From Niveispirillum fermenti (lineage in GTDB: Bacteria; Pseudomonadota; Alphaproteobacteria; Azospirillales; Azospirillaceae), in assembly GCF_048066175.1 (NCBI RefSeq), contig NZ_JBLTXA010000017.1:1-64000 (forward strand): 64,000 bases of DNA. Direction: 5' to 3'. Numbering within the stretch: the stretch's first letter is position 1; the number at the start of each line of letters is the position of its first letter. Under the pieces are notes generated by a model. It was not told where the DNA came from and did no database searches. It saw nothing but the letters and a program-made list of their open reading frames with translations. A program made the translations under genes and the position numbers. Shown piece after piece: positions 58,868 to 64,000 of this stretch.

Positions 58868-61105
58868 TCAGAACGAGTATTTGACGCTGGCCGCGACAAA
58901 GTCGCGATCGTTGATCAGGTTGAATTTCCCCGCCCCGAAGAAGTTGGAATAGGAAAGGTCGACGGTGATCGTCTCGCGCACCACGGCGCGCAGGCCCACG
59001 CTGATGGCCTTGCGATCCTCCACGAAATTGCCCAGCGGCGTCGGCGTCGTGCCGTTCACGTCATGCTGCCAGGAGATGCTGGGGAACAGGTTGATGCCCG
59101 GCATGGCGTTCAGATAGTCGAAGCGAACAGCCGCGCGGTAGCCCCACGAGAAGGCATCGGCGAAACCGTCGGTCGCCAGATCGGCCATGCCGCCGCGGCC
59201 CACGAAGGCCGGGTTGCCGCCAACGACCGTGCCGGGCCCTTCCAGGCGCAGCTCGCTCTTCTTGGGCATGTCGGAAATCCAGGTGCCCCCCACCTCGGCC
59301 ACCAGCACCCACTGGTCGGCGCCGAAGGCGCGCTCGAACGCCTTTGTGGCCGTCATCTGGGCCTGGGTCACATCGAACAGTTCCCAGCCCTTGATATGCT
59401 GGCCAAAGAACCGGTTGGCCAGATCGGCCGTGATCTGGGCGGCGTTGGTCCCCTGGATACCGCCCATCTTCTGGACGATCTGGTTGGTGTTGAACAGGGC
59501 CGCGGCCTGAACCGCCCCGGTATTGGCACCCACGACCCCACCCGCCGTGGCGCCTGCCGTCTCGAACGCGGCGCGCGTGCCACCCGGCGAACCCGGAGAG
59601 GCGGCGATGCCGGCGCTGATGGCGCCCGCCACAGCCGGGCTGGCCGCCTGGATCTGTTCGAAGGTCAGACCCGTGAAAGGCGCCAGGGCCGGATTGCTCG
59701 CCACGGCGGTGGCCACCGCGGCGTTGAAGGCGGCACTGCCCTGGGCCCGCCCGGTGGCGGCACCGGTCGCCTGCCCCTGGGAGATGGCGCCCAGGATGGA
59801 CGGCGCGGCCAGCGTGGCCTGCAGCAACTCCACGTCATCGAGCTGCAGCGGCTGGTCCTTGCGGAAGCTGACCTCGCCCTGCAGGGAGATGCCGAACGGG
59901 ATGGTGGTGTTGAAGCTGGCGCCGAACAGCTTGATATCCTCCGGATATTCGGCACGGTAGCCGGATGCCCGGGTGAAGTTCGACGGATCGGCCTGGAAGG
60001 ACTGGAAGGAGCCGACCACGGCACTCAGCACGGGCAGGCGCGAATGGTAGTTGATGTGGTAGAAGCCGAACTCGGTATTGTTCAGTTCCTCGGAGAAGAT
60101 GCGCAGCGCCACGCCATACTGGCCGCTGTCACTGGGTCGGTCATCCTTCAGACGCGGCACGACGGTGCCGAACGGGGTCAGCGACTGCACGCCGCGCCAC
60201 GGGTTCAACAGCGGATTCGGGTAAAGGTCGACCGGAAACACGTTGCCACCGGCAATCGCACCCTGGTTGGGGCTGTCGGTGAACAGGTAATTGCCGAAGC
60301 CGATGAAGATGTTCCGGCCGCCCGGTGAAGCCGCATCATTGGTGGAGAAGAAGGAGCCCGCGGCCTCCGGCTCGGTCTTGTCCCACTTGAACTGATAGAA
60401 CGCCTCCAGCGAGACATTCTGGTTAAACGAGAAGTTGATATCCGCCAGGGGCACCGGCAGGAAGCCTTCGCGCAGTTCCGACCCCGGCACGCGCAGGGCC
60501 GAGACATCGATCGGGTTGACCGTGTTGATGCCGTTCTGGATGAAGGTGCTTTCACCCCAGCTCAGCACCTGGTTGCCCAGACGGATATCGATGCTGCTGC
60601 CGCTGTCGCCCACGGCGAAATTGCCATAGACGAAGGCATCCAGCAGGCGGACGTCGCGGCCCACACGCTCAACGGTGTCCGACGACAGATCGAAACGCCC
60701 GGTTCGCCCGGCGGCGCTGCTGGACTTCTTGGCGTTGATCACATCGTAGAAATAGGTGCCGCGGACGAAGGCACCGAGATTGCCATAGCTCAGCTTCAGT
60801 TCGTGCGTGGCGCGGGCCGCCAGCGAAACCAGGCCCTTGTCATAGTTCAGGTTGCCGTTGTCGCCATTGATCGAATGGGCGCGACCGCCATTGGCCACGC
60901 CGATCAGGTCGGGGTCGGCCCCCTGCACGCGGAACAGCGCGCCCATGGTCAGCGTCGTATCGAAGCTGCCGCGCAGATCGCCACGGTTGAAGCTGACCGC
61001 CTGGGCGGTGCCAACCATCATTATCGGGGCCAGGATGGCCGCGGCACTGACACCGGACAGAATCCGGCGATCCAAGCGCACCTGCGGCGTCGATTTCCGT
61101 GCCAT
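58868..61105 (-). CDS. DUF1302 outer membrane beta-barrel
   Basis: A 745-residue outer membrane protein. The N-terminus (MARKSTPQVRLDRRILSGVS then AAAILAPIMMVGTAQA) is a long signal peptide. DUF1302 features: NRGDLRGSFDTTLTMGALFR, IDIRLGNQVLSWGESTFI, and the closing strand SYSNFFGAGKFNLINDRDF with terminal VKYSF. It is predicted to form a large channel or uptake barrel. Residues of about 420-530 hold an Ala/Gly-rich stretch (AISQGQATGAATGRAQGSAA and others) unlike barrel strands, probably an extended loop or plug. First gene of the four-gene unit; a GAGGAGGAAA site precedes the ATG. Confidence 0.9.
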   Translation of the reverse strand: MARKSTPQVRLDRRILSGVSAAAILAPIMMVGTAQAVSFNRGDLRGSFDTTLTMGALFRVQGADPDLIGVANGGRAHSINGDNGNLNYDKGLVSLAARATHELKLSYGNLGAFVRGTYFYDVINAKKSSSAAGRTGRFDLSSDTVERVGRDVRLLDAFVYGNFAVGDSGSSIDIRLGNQVLSWGESTFIQNGINTVNPIDVSALRVPGSELREGFLPVPLADINFSFNQNVSLEAFYQFKWDKTEPEAAGSFFSTNDAASPGGRNIFIGFGNYLFTDSPNQGAIAGGNVFPVDLYPNPLLNPWRGVQSLTPFGTVVPRLKDDRPSDSGQYGVALRIFSEELNNTEFGFYHINYHSRLPVLSAVVGSFQSFQADPSNFTRASGYRAEYPEDIKLFGASFNTTIPFGISLQGEVSFRKDQPLQLDDVELLQATLAAPSILGAISQGQATGAATGRAQGSAAFNAAVATAVASNPALAPFTGLTFEQIQAASPAVAGAISAGIAASPGSPGGTRAAFETAGATAGGVVGANTGAVQAAALFNTNQIVQKMGGIQGTNAAQITADLANRFFGQHIKGWELFDVTQAQMTATKAFERAFGADQWVLVAEVGGTWISDMPKKSELRLEGPGTVVGGNPAFVGRGGMADLATDGFADAFSWGYRAAVRFDYLNAMPGINLFPSISWQHDVNGTTPTPLGNFVEDRKAISVGLRAVVRETITVDLSYSNFFGAGKFNLINDRDFVAASVKYSF

Positions 61106-61279
61106 GCGTTTCCTCCTCGCATCCCATTCTTATCATTCCCCGGCGTGGGGCCGGTGGCCGACCCCATCCAAGGGCCGGGGGAATTACGCGCTTTTCTGTC
61201 GTAAAGGTGGCTATGTAGGCACGTCAAGGCTTCTATGCGCGATCACCTGGGGCGCGCGTCGTTTGGCGCCCGCTTTGGC

Positions 61280-61327
61280 AAAAAAGACACAATTTTTGTC
61301 CAGTTTCCAATGGTTTGGACAAAATTG
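61280..61327 (-). promoter_or_regulatory. AT-rich dyad between the EAL gene and the DUF1302 operon
   Basis: CAATTTTTGTCCA (61290-61302) mirrors TGGACAAAATTG (61316-61327) with one bulged T and a 13-bp centre. On the minus strand a T6 run (61285-61280) follows, so it may terminate the EAL gene. It also lies about 185 bp before DUF1302, where an operator could act. The remaining 61106-61433 sequence shows nothing else. Confidence 0.5.
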
Positions 61328-61433
61328 GGGCAGGCCGGTGAAACGCTTGTTTCGTAGGCAGCCCTCACGCCATACGGGAAATTTTGCACTTGCGAGAGAC
61401 GAAAATGCCTCTCAACCCCTTGTGACGCCTACG

Positions 61434-64000
61434 TCACCCGACCGGCTCCAGCACACCATTGGGTTGTAGAAAACGCGCCTCCAGGTCGCCCGGCGGCAGA
61501 GGACGGGAGAAGAAGTAGCCCTGCATCTCGTCGCAATGATGCAGGCGCAGGAATTCGAGCTGCTCCTGCGTCTCGATTCCCTCCGCCACGACCTTCAGGC
61601 CCAGTTGCCGGCCCATGGCGATGATCGTGGCGGCGATGGCGCCCGTATCGGCGTTGATCGGCGCCTCGCTGACGAAGGAGCGGTCCACCTTCAGCGTCGT
61701 GATGGGCAGCCGGCGCAGATAGGAGAGCGAGGAATAGCCCGTTCCGAAATCATCGATGGCGATTCGGATGCCACGATTGCGGATCTCGTTCAGCGTATCG
61801 GCGATATAGGCCAGGTTGGACATCATGGCCGTCTCGGTGATCTCGATCTCCAGCAGCTCGGGCGGCACGCCATATTCCTGGCACAGCGCGAAGACGCGCT
61901 CGGCGAACATGGGCGTGGCGATCTGGCGGACGGAGACATTCACGGCCACAGGCACAGGCGCGAATCCGCGCGCCTGCCAGTCATGGATCTGTGCCAGGGC
62001 GGCCCGCATGACCCATTCCCCAAGCGGAACGATCAGACCCGTTTCTTCCGCTACCGGAATGAACTTGGTGGGCGGGATCATGCCGATCTCCGGATGCTGC
62101 CAGCGGATCAGGGCCTCCACACCCACGGCATGCATGCTGCCCATGGCGATCTTGGGCTGGTAATGCAGGAAGAACTGGCCCTGCTCCAGCGCCTCGCGCA
62201 GGGAATGTTCCAGGGAAAGGCGGGCCACCGCCGCCTCGTTCATCTCCGGCGTGAAGAAACGATAGCCGTTGCCCCCGGCCGCCTTGGCATTGTGCATGGC
62301 CGTGTCGGCGTCGCGCATCAGGGCATGGAAATCCTGCCCGTCGCCGGGGAACAGCGCGATGCCGATGGAGGTGGTGACGAAAAGCTGCTGCCCATCGATC
62401 CCGAAGGGACGCGACAGGCTGACCAGGATGGTTTCCGCCACGCGGGCCGCCATCTGCGGGTCGGGCAGGTCCTCCGCCACGATCAGGAATTCGTCGGCGC
62501 CCAGGCGGCCCACCGTGTCGGCCGCCCGCACACAGCTTCCCAGCCGCTGGGCCAGCGCCCGCAGCAGCTTGTCGCCGGCCTGGTGGCCCAGGCTGTCATT
62601 GACCAGCTTGAACCGGTCCACGTCCAGCAGCAGCACGGCAACCGCCGTGCCCTTGCGCCCGGCATGGGCCAGTGCATGCTGCAGGCGGTCCTGCACCAGC
62701 GTGCGGTTGGGCAGGCCCGTCAGCGGATCATGGGTGCTGACATACATGAGCTGTTCTTCGAACCGCTTGCGGTCCGACACGTCGGTCATGGTGCCCGTGA
62801 AGCGTAGCGGCCGCCCGCCCTCATCCCGGATGGCCTGGCCCCTGGCCTCGATCCAGACCCAGGACCCGTCACGGTGGCGCAGACGGTAGAGCGACAGGTA
62901 ATCACCCACCTCCCCGTTCAGGTAGCGCTCGATCTGGTTCTGCGCCATGTCCTTGTCGTCGGGATGCAGCAGCCCGTCGAACAGCTTGTTGGCATACATC
63001 GCGTCGACCGCGTCATAGCCCAGCATCTCGATGAATTCAGGCGACCACCAGTAGGTGCCCTTCGTATAGGAATTGTCGAACACGCCCGAGCGCGTGGCCC
63101 GCACGGCCAGCTTCAGCCGCTCCTCGCTCTCGCGCAGGGCCTGCTCGGCGCGCTTGCGCTGGGTGATGTCCTGCACGACGCAGATGGCCGTGCGCCGGTC
63201 GCCCGTGCGCATCTGGCTGACACCGAAGGCCATGGCGAACACCTCGCCATTGCGGCGGCGGCCCTGGATCTCGGCCCGGTTGTCGGGACGCTGCTCCTCC
63301 TCCGACCGGCGCAGGCAGGCCATCAGGGCCACGGCCACCCGGGTCCAGTCCCGTTCCTCGATCAGCGTCACGAAGGGCTGGCCCGTCGCCTCTCCGTCGG
63401 CATAGCCGAACAGCACCTGGGCGGCGGCATTCATTGTCTCGATCCGCAGATCCTCATCCAGCGTGATGATGCCGTCGGCGACATTGTCCATGATGCCGGA
63501 CAGGCGCGTTTCACGCTCGCGCAGCGCCTGCTCGGCGCGCACACGCTCCACCAGCGACCGGTCGAACTGGATCAGCACCTCGTTGGTGGTCTTGGCCAGC
63601 AGACCCAGTTCATCATCCTCGTGCCGCCGCGGCACGGACAGGAGCTTATCGGCGGGACGCTGCGGATTGATTTCGGCAATGGCCGATGACATGCGCAGAA
63701 AGGGCTTGGTGAGGGTGGAATAGAACATCACCACCAGGATCAGGGCCAGCGCCACGGTCCAGATGATGCCGGTGGACAACACGACCCCCGACCGGCGGAA
63801 GAATTCCTGGGCAATCAGGAACCGGTCGATGGAGACGCGCAGCTCGCCCACATTCTGGTTGTGCCGCTCGATCACCAGCGGGATGGAATAGGTCTTTTCC
63901 ACGGGCAACAGCATCTCGGCCAGCCATTTGAGCTGTCCTTCGGCCTGCGGGCGTTCGCGGGCGGCAAGCTGGTTGCCGAAATCCTCCAGTATCACGGCGC
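61434..64000 (-). CDS. PAS-GGDEF-EAL cyclic-di-GMP signalling protein (5' end outside the window)
   Basis: At least 853 residues; the N-terminal start lies past the window edge, where the frame stays open. Visible order: periplasmic remnant, transmembrane helix WTVALALILVVMFYSTL, a HAMP-like linker (LTKPFLRMSSAIAEINP), two PAS domains (IMDNVADGIITLDEDLRIET; RATRSGVFDNSYTKGTYWW) with PAC motifs, GGDEF and EAL. The GGDEF motif reads GADEF (VGRLGADEFLIV), while the EAL domain is intact: GVEALIRWQHPE, IAIDDFGTGYSSLSYLRRLP and KVVAEGIETQEQ. It likely degrades c-di-GMP; cyclase activity is uncertain. Confidence 0.9.
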   Translation of the reverse strand, partial: AVILEDFGNQLAARERPQAEGQLKWLAEMLLPVEKTYSIPLVIERHNQNVGELRVSIDRFLIAQEFFRRSGVVLSTGIIWTVALALILVVMFYSTLTKPFLRMSSAIAEINPQRPADKLLSVPRRHEDDELGLLAKTTNEVLIQFDRSLVERVRAEQALRERETRLSGIMDNVADGIITLDEDLRIETMNAAAQVLFGYADGEATGQPFVTLIEERDWTRVAVALMACLRRSEEEQRPDNRAEIQGRRRNGEVFAMAFGVSQMRTGDRRTAICVVQDITQRKRAEQALRESEERLKLAVRATRSGVFDNSYTKGTYWWSPEFIEMLGYDAVDAMYANKLFDGLLHPDDKDMAQNQIERYLNGEVGDYLSLYRLRHRDGSWVWIEARGQAIRDEGGRPLRFTGTMTDVSDRKRFEEQLMYVSTHDPLTGLPNRTLVQDRLQHALAHAGRKGTAVAVLLLDVDRFKLVNDSLGHQAGDKLLRALAQRLGSCVRAADTVGRLGADEFLIVAEDLPDPQMAARVAETILVSLSRPFGIDGQQLFVTTSIGIALFPGDGQDFHALMRDADTAMHNAKAAGGNGYRFFTPEMNEAAVARLSLEHSLREALEQGQFFLHYQPKIAMGSMHAVGVEALIRWQHPEIGMIPPTKFIPVAEETGLIVPLGEWVMRAALAQIHDWQARGFAPVPVAVNVSVRQIATPMFAERVFALCQEYGVPPELLEIEITETAMMSNLAYIADTLNEIRNRGIRIAIDDFGTGYSSLSYLRRLPITTLKVDRSFVSEAPINADTGAIAATIIAMGRQLGLKVVAEGIETQEQLEFLRLHHCDEMQGYFFSRPLPPGDLEARFLQPNGVLEPVG

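Overview
The window is GC-rich, gene-dense chromosomal DNA from an alphaproteobacterium, most likely Rhodospirillales/Azospirillaceae (the Azospirillum, Niveispirillum, Nitrospirillum neighbourhood). The placement rests on a circularly permuted two-piece tmRNA with an ANDN-type tag, an alpha-type SspB, the alphaproteobacterial regulators TrcR (DUF1013) and an RHH_4 protein, a very long NAD-type glutamate dehydrogenase, and an Entner-Doudoroff operon with a HexR regulator. The genus is inference; no rRNA or tRNA gene is present to settle it.

Layout. 0-10 kb: trxA, an uncharacterised two-gene unit, fumC, a GYF-AIM24 fusion protein, trcR, and the divergent thyA/folA pair followed by a thioesterase, a TetR regulator and an EpmC-like HExxH protein. 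10-20 kb: a cysteine synthase/cystathionine beta-synthase type enzyme with CBS domains, rsmE, gshA, a DUF2336 protein, an orphan family-3 solute-binding protein, zapE, small regulatory or unknown proteins and a quinone oxidoreductase. 19.6-20.7 kb: ssrA (tmRNA) next to sspB, the adaptor that delivers ssrA-tagged proteins to ClpXP. 20.9-31 kb: an enoyl-CoA hydratase/isomerase, a MipA/OmpV protein and the sugar block glgB, hexR, zwf-pgl-edd-eda. Three 15-bp palindromes in the hexR-zwf gap fit the HexR operator pattern, and a strong terminator follows eda. 31-42 kb: a multi-hairpin intergenic array, a GNAT gene coupled to a NUDIX/NrtR-like regulator, the glutamate dehydrogenase, a DUF454 protein, a 2-oxoglutarate dioxygenase, one IS630 element and an OsmC protein. 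42-54 kb: pyrC-pyrE, a chemotaxis receptor, secreted proteins (one a serine-hydrolase pseudoenzyme), ychF and a GDSL autotransporter. 54-61 kb: a four-gene envelope unit (DUF1302 barrel, DUF1329 periplasmic protein, YCF48-like propeller, RND/MMPL transporter). The window ends inside a PAS-GGDEF-EAL protein.

Most genes are ordinary core metabolism. The parts that deserve attention lie between genes and in a few odd proteins. Seven copies of a dispersed, multi-hairpin repeat (about 70-190 bp) sit in intergenic gaps. Copies 4 and 5 have compensating stem changes, and the element ends resemble the termini of the resident IS630 element, which lies directly beside one copy. This looks like a MITE- or BIME-like family. 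Other points are the tmRNA-SspB pairing with an unusual tag ending in RMAA, the HexR operator set, the envelope operon with an Ala/Gly-rich insertion in its barrel protein, and an EpmC-like protein with no EF-P modification partner nearby.

I see no CRISPR array, prophage, tRNA, rRNA or antiphage island. All family calls are from motif reading, with no database search.
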